Shown here one piece after another: positions 55,841 through 64,000 of a stretch of 64,000 nt of DNA. Below the pieces are notes generated by a model, which was given only the letters and a program-made list of their open reading frames with translations, was not told where the DNA came from and did not search any database. The position numbers were made by a program, and so were the translations under genes. Location: the NCBI GenBank assembly GCA_903903925.1, contig CAIVAU010000096.1, forward strand, positions 1 to 64,000, given 5' to 3'. Position 1 is the first letter of the stretch. The number at the start of each line of letters is the position of its first letter. Source of the DNA: an uncultured cyanobacterium. GTDB taxonomy: Bacteria > Cyanobacteriota > Cyanobacteriia > Cyanobacteriales > Nostocaceae.

Positions 55841-58237
55841 ATGTCCAATCCCTCACATCAAGAAGCCCTAACCGTCATTCAACAAGCAGTATCAGATTTA
55901 GCTAACTGGGCAGGCTTGCAGCTAGATAGACCTGACGATTCTGATGCTATTGCAGAAGCTAAAGAACACTTGCAGTGGCCAAGCGATCGCACCCCGAAAC
56001 CCTTAAGTTTATTATTTGATGCGGTCAAATTATCACACGGTCAAACTAAACAGCATTTTTGGTTGCCACACGCGATCGCCCACTCAAATCCTACTATCTG
56101 CTACCCCCAAGAACTGCCACCAACATCCGCTGAATTAGAAACGGAACTGAAAAAGTTAAAACAGCAAATCCACTCAGAAATAAGTTTTCTCAAGCATAAT
56201 CAGGAAGACTGGAAGAACCTCTCCTTACTAACGCTGATTCTGGAAAAATTTGGCTCATTTATCAGCTATGGTGAATCAGATGTTGCACTAGTAGACAAGG
56301 CAAAAACGACAGCGGCGGTTGCGGCGGCGATAGTAAAAGCAGCCCAACTTAGTATCGTTGCTGGAGACTTGTCGGGAATTCAAAACTTTATCTACACAAT
56401 ATCTTCTGATGGTGCGCTTAAATCATTGCGGGCACGCAGCTTTTATCTAGAACTTGTAACGGAAGAAGTTGTAGCGCAGCTGCTAACTCGGTTAGAACTT
56501 CCCCGTACTAATATTATATATGCAGGTGGTGGCAACATATATATATTAGCTCCAGGTACTGAAGCGACAAAAACCGCTGTAAGGCGAGTTCGATTGCAGT
56601 TTAACCAATGGTTGCTAGAGAAATTCCAAGGGAAAATTTATCTTGGTCTCGATAGTTCAGACGAATTTCCTGTTGCTGATATACGTAATGCCAAGTTTAG
56701 TAAACATTGGTCAACTGCTACCAAAAACCTTGCAGTTTATAAAGCGCGGAAGTTTGGCGATCGCGTTGATACGCTTGTCAAGTTAACCGAACCATATCAC
56801 GCCCATACCCCTTGCAAAGTTTGCCATCGTGATGACGAAGAGGATTTAAAACCACTCAACGAAGAATTGGGTGCAGTCATGGCTTGTAGTACCTGTTGTA
56901 CAATGTATGATTTGGGAGGGAAGCTATTTCGTGTGGATGCGATAGTGCGATCGCAACCGCAAAAGGTAATAGGGGAGCAGAAAGATGAGGAAGATAAGCT
57001 GTGGTTTCAACTACCTGCGATCGATCAGATCAGTGAAAATAATGTTTATTATAAGCTAGTGGATTTCGATTATCGTAAACAAGATAACTTTGATAGATTA
57101 AAGCAAACAATTTCCGATAACCACACTGTTTTATTCGTTAATAATTGGGATTTAAAATATTATAAATTTCGCAACTGCATACCCATATTACTTGGTAATT
57201 ATGGTGAGGAAACAGAAAAACATGATGAAACTGGTTTTATGCGTGCCGAAGAAATGGCAGCATATTTTCAAGGTATTAAACGAGTTGGCTATTTACGAAT
57301 GGATGTTGATAGGTTAGGTCAAATCTTTGCCAAAGGTTTGGGGAACAATCAAACATTGGCAAAATTAGCTGGATTATCACGACAAATGAGCTATTTCTTT
57401 AAAGTATATCTCAATAGTTTAGCTGCTAATCGTAGCAATAATATTCCTAAAGAAATTAAGCAGACACCTCAGAGCATTAAAAGCCAGAAAAATAATATTA
57501 TAGACGAAAAATCATCTGAAGATAAGGGGAGAAAGATACTTTTCATTTATGCTGGAGGAGACGATTTATTTGTGAGTGGTGCTTGGAATGAAATTGTAGG
57601 TTTTTGCTTCGATATTTACCAATGCTTTCGTGCCTATACAGGGCATCATCCAGATATTACACTTTCAGCAGGTGTGAGTATTGCCGATGCTAAATTTCCC
57701 CTTTATCAAGCAGCCAAGGAATCAGGAGATGCAGAACATCAAGCGAAAAGCAACGGACGCGATAGTTTAAGCTTATTCAAAGAAGTCTTTAAATGGGATG
57801 AATGGTTGGGAATGGAAACACAAAATCATTCAGATGAAAAACTTAAGCATTTAGATGAAGAAAATGAAGTACAAAAAAAGATTATTGGATACCTGAAACA
57901 AGAAGATAACCCATCCCTTTGGGGTATATTGCCTTTTGTCTCTAGATTAGAACGCCAGAAAATTGGCAGAGAATTTTCGCGTAATTTTGTCCGAAATCTC
58001 TTGATTACAGCACAAATTCAAGAGCAAGCCTTAAAGAATATTGAAGACAAAAAATCAAATGATACAATAGAAACACGTTATTATCTACATCTGCCAAAAA
58101 TAGCCTATACATTAGCAAGATTACCGCAAAATGTCCTAGAAGATGATGAATTTCGCACCTCTTTAAAGAACCCGTATAATGCTCCTTACTTTCGAGCGAT
58201 CGCCACTTGGATTGAACTACTAAATCGTAACTCTTAA
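55841..58237 (+). CDS. cas10: Cas10 (Csm1) with active palm domain but no HD nuclease
   Basis: The 798-residue subunit has a GGDD at 572-575 (YAGGDDLFVSG), the active site of cyclic oligoadenylate synthesis. Cysteines 325, 328, 349 and 352 form the zinc finger between the palm domains, and a LSIVAGDLSGIQNFIY segment opens palm 1. The N-terminal 180 residues do not contain the HD motif of the DNA nuclease; the usual position near DHSKTTAA reads VDKAKTTAA. So it is expected to signal but not to cut DNA. It heads a tight operon: csm2, csm3 and csm4 follow at 2-3 base spacing. Csm1 is the III-A name. Confidence 0.92.
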   Translation: MSNPSHQEALTVIQQAVSDLANWAGLQLDRPDDSDAIAEAKEHLQWPSDRTPKPLSLLFDAVKLSHGQTKQHFWLPHAIAHSNPTICYPQELPPTSAELETELKKLKQQIHSEISFLKHNQEDWKNLSLLTLILEKFGSFISYGESDVALVDKAKTTAAVAAAIVKAAQLSIVAGDLSGIQNFIYTISSDGALKSLRARSFYLELVTEEVVAQLLTRLELPRTNIIYAGGGNIYILAPGTEATKTAVRRVRLQFNQWLLEKFQGKIYLGLDSSDEFPVADIRNAKFSKHWSTATKNLAVYKARKFGDRVDTLVKLTEPYHAHTPCKVCHRDDEEDLKPLNEELGAVMACSTCCTMYDLGGKLFRVDAIVRSQPQKVIGEQKDEEDKLWFQLPAIDQISENNVYYKLVDFDYRKQDNFDRLKQTISDNHTVLFVNNWDLKYYKFRNCIPILLGNYGEETEKHDETGFMRAEEMAAYFQGIKRVGYLRMDVDRLGQIFAKGLGNNQTLAKLAGLSRQMSYFFKVYLNSLAANRSNNIPKEIKQTPQSIKSQKNNIIDEKSSEDKGRKILFIYAGGDDLFVSGAWNEIVGFCFDIYQCFRAYTGHHPDITLSAGVSIADAKFPLYQAAKESGDAEHQAKSNGRDSLSLFKEVFKWDEWLGMETQNHSDEKLKHLDEENEVQKKIIGYLKQEDNPSLWGILPFVSRLERQKIGREFSRNFVRNLLITAQIQEQALKNIEDKKSNDTIETRYYLHLPKIAYTLARLPQNVLEDDEFRTSLKNPYNAPYFRAIATWIELLNRNS

Positions 58238-58240
58238 AAT

Positions 58241-58813
58241 ATGTCACAAATTGATACTTCAAAACCAATTGTTGACCAAATCAAAACAACTATTACCGGA
58301 TTAAAAGATGGGCTAAAAAACTATCCTATCCGGGACTTAGTGAAGCACGCCGAAAAATTTGGACCATATCTTAAGCAACAGCGTTTAGAAACCAACCAAG
58401 TTCGCAAATTTCTAGACGCCATTAATCAGATTAAAGCCTTACTAGCACAACAAGATGAGGATAAAAATCTGCAAGAAGAATTAGAAATTATTCAAAAACA
58501 AGCAGAAAAGGAAAAACAAGCGATTCAAGAAAATAACGACTTTGGATCAGAAAAACTAATTCTTAATGTCAAAAATATCCAGAAACAAGCTGATGACAAG
58601 AAAGACAAATTGATTTTTGGAAAAATAGAGGCTGATATCGTACTTCTCAAACCGAAACTCGCTTATGCAGCCGCCCGCCAGCGTTCTGCAAAACCTTTAG
58701 AAGAAGTCATTTCAATAGCAATTGATAAAGTCGAAAGTACAAAAGATTTTGAACGCCTCGTTCAATTTATCGAATCAATTATTGCCTATCATAAAGCTGA
58801 AGGTGGAAAATAA
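58241..58813 (+). CDS. csm2: Csm2, small subunit of the type III-A effector
   Basis: The 190-residue, helical protein begins 3 bases after cas10. The end segments KHAEKFGPYLKQQRLETNQV and LLKPKLAYAAARQR...FIESIIAYHKAEGG are the recognisable Csm2 parts. The family average is 120-150 residues; the extra length comes from a coiled-coil insertion (ELEIIQKQAEKEKQAIQ). Csm2 lines the target RNA in the complex. Its presence, not Cmr5, identifies subtype III-A. Confidence 0.88.
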   Translation: MSQIDTSKPIVDQIKTTITGLKDGLKNYPIRDLVKHAEKFGPYLKQQRLETNQVRKFLDAINQIKALLAQQDEDKNLQEELEIIQKQAEKEKQAIQENNDFGSEKLILNVKNIQKQADDKKDKLIFGKIEADIVLLKPKLAYAAARQRSAKPLEEVISIAIDKVESTKDFERLVQFIESIIAYHKAEGGK

Positions 58814-58815
58814 TT

Positions 58816-59853
58816 ATGCCAGCATCCCTCGAACAAAAACCCTTACTTGGTAAATTTACCCTCAAAAGCCAAATTGAAGTCAAAACCGGACTACATATTG
58901 GTGGAGGTGGTGAAAACCTTGATATTGGCGGACTCGATAAACCAGTTATCCGTGATCCTTTAACCCAGTATCCCTACTTACCTGGTTCTTCTATCAAAGG
59001 TAAGTTACGTGCAATCACAGAAAGATTAACAAATAAACCTCTCAATCGTGCTAGTGGTAGTAATACTTATCGTTATGAAAGCGATGATTTAGCAGATGGA
59101 TTTACCGAAATCGAGGGACTCTTAATTCGTTACCAAGGCGCGTCTACTTGTCTAGTTTCTCGATTATTTGGTTCCACGGGAGGTACCAATTGTTGGATAG
59201 ACGTAGATACAGTTGCATCTCAACGATTGGAACGTGTACAAAATGTTCAACGCCGATACATTGCTTTGGCTAAGGATGGTCGCACAGGTAGGTTTGTTGA
59301 AAATGCTAACAGTCAATTAAATCCAGGGGAAACAGTTGGGGAATACATTAAAGTCAAAGGGCGCAACTGTCCAGCACGTTTAATTGTCCGCGATTCCCAT
59401 TTATCACCCCAATCAGCAGAACAACTCAAAAAAGTAGACACGGGTCTATTTATGACGGAATGGAAATTTGAAAACGGTATTGATCGCGTTACTGCGGCTG
59501 CTAATCCTCGGCAATTTGAACGCGTTCCCGCAGGTTCAATATTCGATTTTGAACTGGTTTACACCGTTGAAAATGCCAAACAAGCTATCAAAGATTTAGA
59601 AAATATAGCGATCGCCCTAGCAATCCTTGAAGACGATGCGTTAGGAGGTCACGGTTCTAGAGGTTATGGCAAAGTAGAATTTAAAAAATTCAATTTCTTT
59701 TACCGTGATTTGGAGTATTACCGTCAAATTACCAAAACTCCTAGAGATGGTTCAGGGATAAAAGGAATTCCATCTGCTAATAACATCCAAGAACTTTTAG
59801 ATAACTTTACCGGGTTAAGTGAAAACATTCAACAGCGATTACCAGGAAGCTAA
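58816..59853 (+). CDS. csm3: Csm3, backbone RAMP with target-RNA cleaving site
   Basis: The 345-residue RAMP protein begins 2 bases after csm2. It has HIGGGGENLDIGGLDKPVIR with Asp41 at the expected catalytic position, YLPGSSIKGKLRA (the conserved RAMP Gly-rich loop), and GGHGSRGYGKVEF at the end. Csm3 subunits form the helical backbone and cut the target RNA at 6-base steps. It is about 100 residues longer than typical Csm3, with extra sequence in the middle (around residues 75-190). Confidence 0.9.
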   Translation: MPASLEQKPLLGKFTLKSQIEVKTGLHIGGGGENLDIGGLDKPVIRDPLTQYPYLPGSSIKGKLRAITERLTNKPLNRASGSNTYRYESDDLADGFTEIEGLLIRYQGASTCLVSRLFGSTGGTNCWIDVDTVASQRLERVQNVQRRYIALAKDGRTGRFVENANSQLNPGETVGEYIKVKGRNCPARLIVRDSHLSPQSAEQLKKVDTGLFMTEWKFENGIDRVTAAANPRQFERVPAGSIFDFELVYTVENAKQAIKDLENIAIALAILEDDALGGHGSRGYGKVEFKKFNFFYRDLEYYRQITKTPRDGSGIKGIPSANNIQELLDNFTGLSENIQQRLPGS

Positions 59854-59855
59854 AT

Positions 59856-60944
59856 ATGGGTAAATGGCAACTTGTTAAGCTCAATTTTGGACAGTCAAAT
59901 GTCCATTTCGGGGAGTTGGGTATTGGTGTGGAAGAGTCAAAAGAAAGAGTACGTTCAGATACTTTATTTAGTGCTTGGATAACTAACTACGCGCATTTAT
60001 TTGGGCGGAAAAAAGTTGAAGAATTGTTGGCAAAGTTTCTTCAACCCAGCCCACCGATGCGAATAAGTTCGACTTTTATTTACCGTGAATGGAAGAATAA
60101 TACTATTTTTTACCTCCCTCGCCCCTTGAAATTTCCAACTAATTACCCGCATGATGGGGATGATTTAGCGTTTTTTAAAACCTACAAATCCCTTAATTAT
60201 TTACCACTTAATATTTGGGAACGCTGGTATCAGGGAGAAGGCTTTACTAAAGAAGATACTCAAGAATTGATTGATAAAACCAAAGGTAACGCTAAAGGTA
60301 AACTTACAGAAGCAGGGACGTTTGCTTATAAAGAAGCATTCAAACATTACAAACTACCTAAAGTTGCGATAGATAGGACAACCAGCGCTACCAATTTTTA
60401 CCATACTGGATACGTACAATTTGCTTGGGAGCAAAATGGTATTGGGATTAATAGCTTATCAGGGTTGTATTTCCTCGTATATTTCGAGAACCAGGAACTG
60501 ATCACAGACTTGAAAGCAGCACTGAAATTGTTGGGAGAACAAGGAATTGGGGGAGAACGTTCAAGTGGTGCGGGAGTATTCCAAGCCGAATGGTTGGATT
60601 TAAAGGATGCTTCCCCTAGTTGGGAAAATGTTGTCAACATGACAGATGAGTCGGCTTATCAGTGCTTGATTAGCTTATTTTGGGATGATAATCAATCTAT
60701 TCTTGAGCAAATTGTAGACGACCCCCACAGCAGCTATGAAATACAAGAACGGGGTGGATGGTTTTCTGATGGAAATATTCGCCGCATGATGGTAAGGATG
60801 TTTGCGGAAGGGTCGGTGTTTCCAATGGAACCGCAGGGAAAGCTAGCCAATGTCACACCTAGGAATGAGGATGGTACTTATAAAACCCATCCTATCTACC
60901 GTAGTGGTATCAGTTTAAGCTTACCGATCAAAGTACAAATGTAA
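59856..60944 (+). CDS. csm4: Csm4, RAMP that holds the crRNA 5' end
   Basis: The 362-residue protein starts 2 bases after csm3. The opening (KLNFGQSNVHFGELGIGVEE) and the SDTLFSAWI helix are those of Csm4, and the late LLGEQGIGGERSSGAGVF is the conserved Gly-rich loop. Csm4 pairs with Cas10 and caps the 5' tag of the crRNA. Operon position between csm3 and csm5 fits. Confidence 0.9.
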   Translation: MGKWQLVKLNFGQSNVHFGELGIGVEESKERVRSDTLFSAWITNYAHLFGRKKVEELLAKFLQPSPPMRISSTFIYREWKNNTIFYLPRPLKFPTNYPHDGDDLAFFKTYKSLNYLPLNIWERWYQGEGFTKEDTQELIDKTKGNAKGKLTEAGTFAYKEAFKHYKLPKVAIDRTTSATNFYHTGYVQFAWEQNGIGINSLSGLYFLVYFENQELITDLKAALKLLGEQGIGGERSSGAGVFQAEWLDLKDASPSWENVVNMTDESAYQCLISLFWDDNQSILEQIVDDPHSSYEIQERGGWFSDGNIRRMMVRMFAEGSVFPMEPQGKLANVTPRNEDGTYKTHPIYRSGISLSLPIKVQM

Positions 60945-61075
<131 letters not shown>

Positions 61076-62350
61076 ATGCTTACCTCTGTGATTCTCAGAA
61101 AACCAGAAGTTTATCAGTCAAAAAAGATACAGCTAACTAGCCCTATTCTACATATTGGTTCGTCAGTATCGAGGTTAAACCCTTTTGAATACGTACAAAC
61201 ATCTAAAAAAGTCTACCTTCCCAACCAAGAAGCCCTCGCTAAAGCCCTTCACAAGAAAGGTGGTAGCTATCTCAATGACTATATTCAAGCAATTGGCGAT
61301 CGCCAAGATATCAGCAACCTACTCAAAGATGCTTTCGGAGAACAGTGGTGGAGTACGACTGACACTAACGGAGAGTTGATTTTTCCAAAAAATGCCATTA
61401 GCCAAAAGTTGACAGATGATCGCATCACTGATTTGCGTCCCATGATTCGCAATGGGATGGGACATCTATATATACCGGGGTCTTCGATTAAAGGGGCGAT
61501 GAGAACTGCGATCGCATACTACTTGCTTAAACATGGCGATCGCTACAACATACCGAAAAACCAAGAAATTAGCGAAATCGAGAAAAAATTACGCAGTCGA
61601 TTAGGAGAACTCAGTAATAAACACAGGCAAAAATCTACCGATGATGACCTTTTTATGGATACTCTCTTCTCAGAATATATTCTTACGTATCACGGGAAAA
61701 AGTATAACGGTAGCAGTCAAAACACTGATTTTCTCAGAGTGCTAAGTGTCAGCGATAGCGAACCTCTCATTGAAGGTAAGATGACTACTAAAAAAGGACA
61801 ACAAATTCCTATTAACATACCTGTTGTTGCTGAAGTCATCGTATCCAGCCGCTTCCCCGATTATCTGGCAAAATACAAAGCATCTCTTTACGTCGAGATG
61901 GTAAGAAACGTCCAGACAACATTTACTCTGACACTCGATACAGAAATGCTGTCTTGGTTTAAACACAAACAAGGAATGAAATTACCATTTCAAAATTTAG
62001 AAGAATTGGTAAAAATTTGCCAGGAATTTAGTCAAGAACAATGGGATTACGAACATGATTACTGGAACCGGATAAAAAATAATCCCCGTGCAGCAGGAAA
62101 AAATTTAGATTTTAATGACATTCGCCAATTTTACGAACCTGAGAACTGTCCCTTTAGTATGCGATTAGGTTGGGGTAGTGGGATGACAGGAACAACAGTA
62201 GATTTATTATTTGATGATGAATTACGAGCAGATATCCGCGATACTTGCGGGTTAAAAGCACCAGACTTTGAAGCACCAAAATCTAGAAGAACTGTAATGA
62301 ATCCCGATGGGGAAATTAAGTTTGTACCAGGATGGGTGAAATTTAAATAA
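61076..62350 (+). CDS. csm5: Csm5, RAMP at the crRNA 3' end
   Basis: The 424-residue protein has the opening ILHIGSSVSRLNPFEYVQTS, the Gly-rich loop YIPGSSIKGAMRTAIAYYLL and the closing SMRLGWGSGMTGTTVD, the layout of Csm5. It completes the set of effector subunits (Cas10 and Csm2-5). Csm5 recruits nucleases for trimming of crRNA 3' ends and caps the complex. Confidence 0.9.
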   Translation: MLTSVILRKPEVYQSKKIQLTSPILHIGSSVSRLNPFEYVQTSKKVYLPNQEALAKALHKKGGSYLNDYIQAIGDRQDISNLLKDAFGEQWWSTTDTNGELIFPKNAISQKLTDDRITDLRPMIRNGMGHLYIPGSSIKGAMRTAIAYYLLKHGDRYNIPKNQEISEIEKKLRSRLGELSNKHRQKSTDDDLFMDTLFSEYILTYHGKKYNGSSQNTDFLRVLSVSDSEPLIEGKMTTKKGQQIPINIPVVAEVIVSSRFPDYLAKYKASLYVEMVRNVQTTFTLTLDTEMLSWFKHKQGMKLPFQNLEELVKICQEFSQEQWDYEHDYWNRIKNNPRAAGKNLDFNDIRQFYEPENCPFSMRLGWGSGMTGTTVDLLFDDELRADIRDTCGLKAPDFEAPKSRRTVMNPDGEIKFVPGWVKFK

Positions 62351-62822
<472 letters not shown>

Positions 62823-63590
62823 ATGCTAGTTCATTCAACTTGGACATTAACTGTATCTAATCCAACTATTCTACCGCGTTCTTACAATCTAGAACTCGTA
62901 AAAATCTTACATAATCAAATAGGATTAGAAGTTGGAACAGAAAAAATTCCATCAACATCATTTTCTGGAATATGTGGCTCTTGTTTGACGCAACAGGGTT
63001 TTATCATTTTTGAACCACAAGAATTTTATCAATTATCTTTATGTGGATTAACAGAAGACTCAAGTAAAGCTATCGTTGAATTAAAACTCAGGGAATCTCT
63101 CGAATTTCTTGGTGCTAAATTTAATATCATTAACCGCGAAGATAAAATTACCAGCTACGAAGAACTTTATACTAAATTAGTCGCAAATGAACCCGAACCA
63201 GTACGTCGATTTAATTTACAATTTACAACGCCGACAGCTTTTGGACAATCTAGCGGTAGCCTACCGTTACCATTCCCTTTACCTTCTTTAATGTTCCGCA
63301 GTTGGTTAGAACGCTGGAATAATTTTGCTCCAGTTTATCTAGGCGGTGACGAACTAATTACGTATTTAAATAATGCCTTATTTATTAAACATCATCGAAT
63401 CCAAACGCGCAATGTCCAGATGTATAAAGGTTATATCACTGGATTTATAGGAGAAGTCTCGCTGCAAATATTCAATCGTACTGACCCTTTACTTGCAAAT
63501 GTAGCTGATTTATTGGTTCAATATGCCGCATTTGCAGGAACTGGGATGAAGACAAGATTGGGAATGGGGCAAACAACTTTGAAACAATAA
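62823..63590 (+). CDS. cas6: Cas6 crRNA-processing endoribonuclease
   Basis: The 255-residue protein has the two-RAMP layout of Cas6: an opening strand (HSTWTLTVSNPTILPRSYNL), a FTTPTAFGQSSG segment in the middle and the Gly-rich end AGTGMKTRLGMGQTTL. A His that could act in catalysis is among HKHHRIQ-like residues (KHHRIQ, about residue 190); the assignment is uncertain. Cas6 cuts the precursor crRNA in the repeats. It lies between the effector genes and the CRISPR array. Confidence 0.85.
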   Translation: MLVHSTWTLTVSNPTILPRSYNLELVKILHNQIGLEVGTEKIPSTSFSGICGSCLTQQGFIIFEPQEFYQLSLCGLTEDSSKAIVELKLRESLEFLGAKFNIINREDKITSYEELYTKLVANEPEPVRRFNLQFTTPTAFGQSSGSLPLPFPLPSLMFRSWLERWNNFAPVYLGGDELITYLNNALFIKHHRIQTRNVQMYKGYITGFIGEVSLQIFNRTDPLLANVADLLVQYAAFAGTGMKTRLGMGQTTLKQ

Positions 63591-63731
63591 CTCATGCAAA
63601 ATCTTCAAAGGTTACTAGTTTAGATATGGCTTGAGTCATAATTTATTGCCTGCTTGGTCCACGACAACAAGTCTAAATTCCTCCATCGTATCCAAAACTA
63701 AATTGGGAGGATAGGGTTGTGTCCCATAGAA

Positions 63732-63768
63732 AAGGAAAAAAACCAAATATGGGTCGAGTCCAACTTGT
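63732..63768 (-). pseudogene. 40-bp cas1-derived fragment next to the CRISPR array
   Basis: The sequence aaatatgggtcgagtccaac and its flanks match the cas1 remnant at 50844-50882 at nearly every base. Read on the minus strand it encodes VQVGLDPYL, a Cas1 motif. The match ends abruptly on both sides. It lies 45 bases before the last CRISPR repeat. Confidence 0.7.
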
Positions 63769-63813
63769 ACTACCTTCTGTAGGCGATCGCGCCCAAAGTA
63801 CGGGTTTTAATTT

Positions 63814-64000
63814 GTTTTCATCCCCCTGAGGGGAAGAGGTAGTCTGCCACAGGAAGCAGCCTACGTTTGGGGCTGCCGCGAAGGTCTGAAGTATGCGTTT
63901 CCGTCCCCGTGAGGGGAAGAGGTAGTTTAGCACACTGATGTTAAGCCAAGCGATGTCGTTGCACATTTTAATAGTAGTTTCCGTCCCCGTGAGGGGAAGA
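63814..64000 (-). CRISPR. Distal end of a CRISPR array, 37-bp repeats, continuing beyond the window
   Basis: Three repeats are visible: 63814-63850 (six mismatches), 63897-63933 and 63977-64000 (cut by the window edge). They are separated by spacers of 46 and 43 bases. The core tccccgtgaggggaa forms a 5-bp hairpin with a 4-base loop. On the minus strand the repeat ends in ACGGAAAC after the hairpin, which resembles the 8-base ACUGAAAC crRNA tag of type III systems. So I read the array as transcribed leftward, with the degenerate repeat at its distal end, as is usual. The leader would be right of the window. Confidence 0.88.

Noticed and set aside
63673..63966. 97-codon minus-strand frame over the CRISPR repeats
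   Set aside because: It is a reading of repeats and spacers, not a gene.

Overview
The window looks like chromosome of a filamentous, probably heterocyst-forming (Nostocales-type) cyanobacterium. Evidence read from the sequence: a psbO gene for the photosystem II manganese-stabilizing protein, an FtsZ with the N-terminal extension known from Nostoc/Anabaena, a kinase-AAA-GAF-histidine kinase giant of the HstK type, a groEL2 gene behind a CIRCE operator, very frequent GCGATCGC (HIP1) octamers, and many arrays of 7-bp short tandem repeats (the ggagtca and gggaata classes) between genes. No rRNA or tRNA gene was recognised.

Layout. 1-8.5 kb: a partial gene, a Spy-like periplasmic protein, a G+C-rich cupin plus short-chain dehydrogenase pair that looks imported, a truncated PIN toxin locus, an FHA-domain ABC exporter, a B12/radical-SAM protein and a Uma2 nuclease-like gene. 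8.6-15.7 kb: a P-type ATPase island with two DUF5132 one-helix proteins, one intact ATPase, one ATPase whose catalytic residues are replaced (Ala for the phosphorylated Asp), a DUF454 remnant and a DUF1345 membrane protein. 15.8-17.4 kb: an IS200/IS605-like end and two small toxin-antitoxin-like pairs. 17.5-23.2 kb: a complete ubiquitin-like conjugation operon on the minus strand (E1, ubiquitin-like protein, E2, JAB peptidase), followed by a membrane-anchored TPR/zinc-knuckle/OB-like protein and an unknown protein. 24-28 kb: a SigF-type sigma factor, a PilP-like lipoprotein, psbO. 28.8-35.4 kb: a giant nSTAND/WD40 protein with a P-loop partner. 36-45 kb: housekeeping genes (ftsQ, ftsZ, grx, groEL2, a WecA/MraY-type transferase, fabG, thioredoxin). 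45-50.5 kb: the HstK-type signalling protein.

50.5-64 kb is a CRISPR-Cas type III-A region. It holds a WYL-type regulator (TIGR03985-like), a Csx3-AAA ring nuclease, cas10 with an intact GGDD but no HD nuclease, csm2, csm3, csm4, csm5, cas6, and the distal end of a CRISPR array whose repeats are best read on the minus strand. No CARF effector and no intact cas1 or cas2 are present. A decayed cas1 fragment lies at 50.8-51.0 kb, and a 40-bp piece of the same gene sits beside the array. The left flank is a graveyard of partial duplications of the neighbouring genes (a VapC start, an antitoxin end, the end of the WYL gene, a HicB start).

The parts most worth following up are the ubiquitin-like operon with its two extra genes, the live/dead P-type ATPase pair with DUF5132 partners, and the cas1 remnants around the type III-A locus. 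All functional calls come from reading motifs by eye; no database search was possible.
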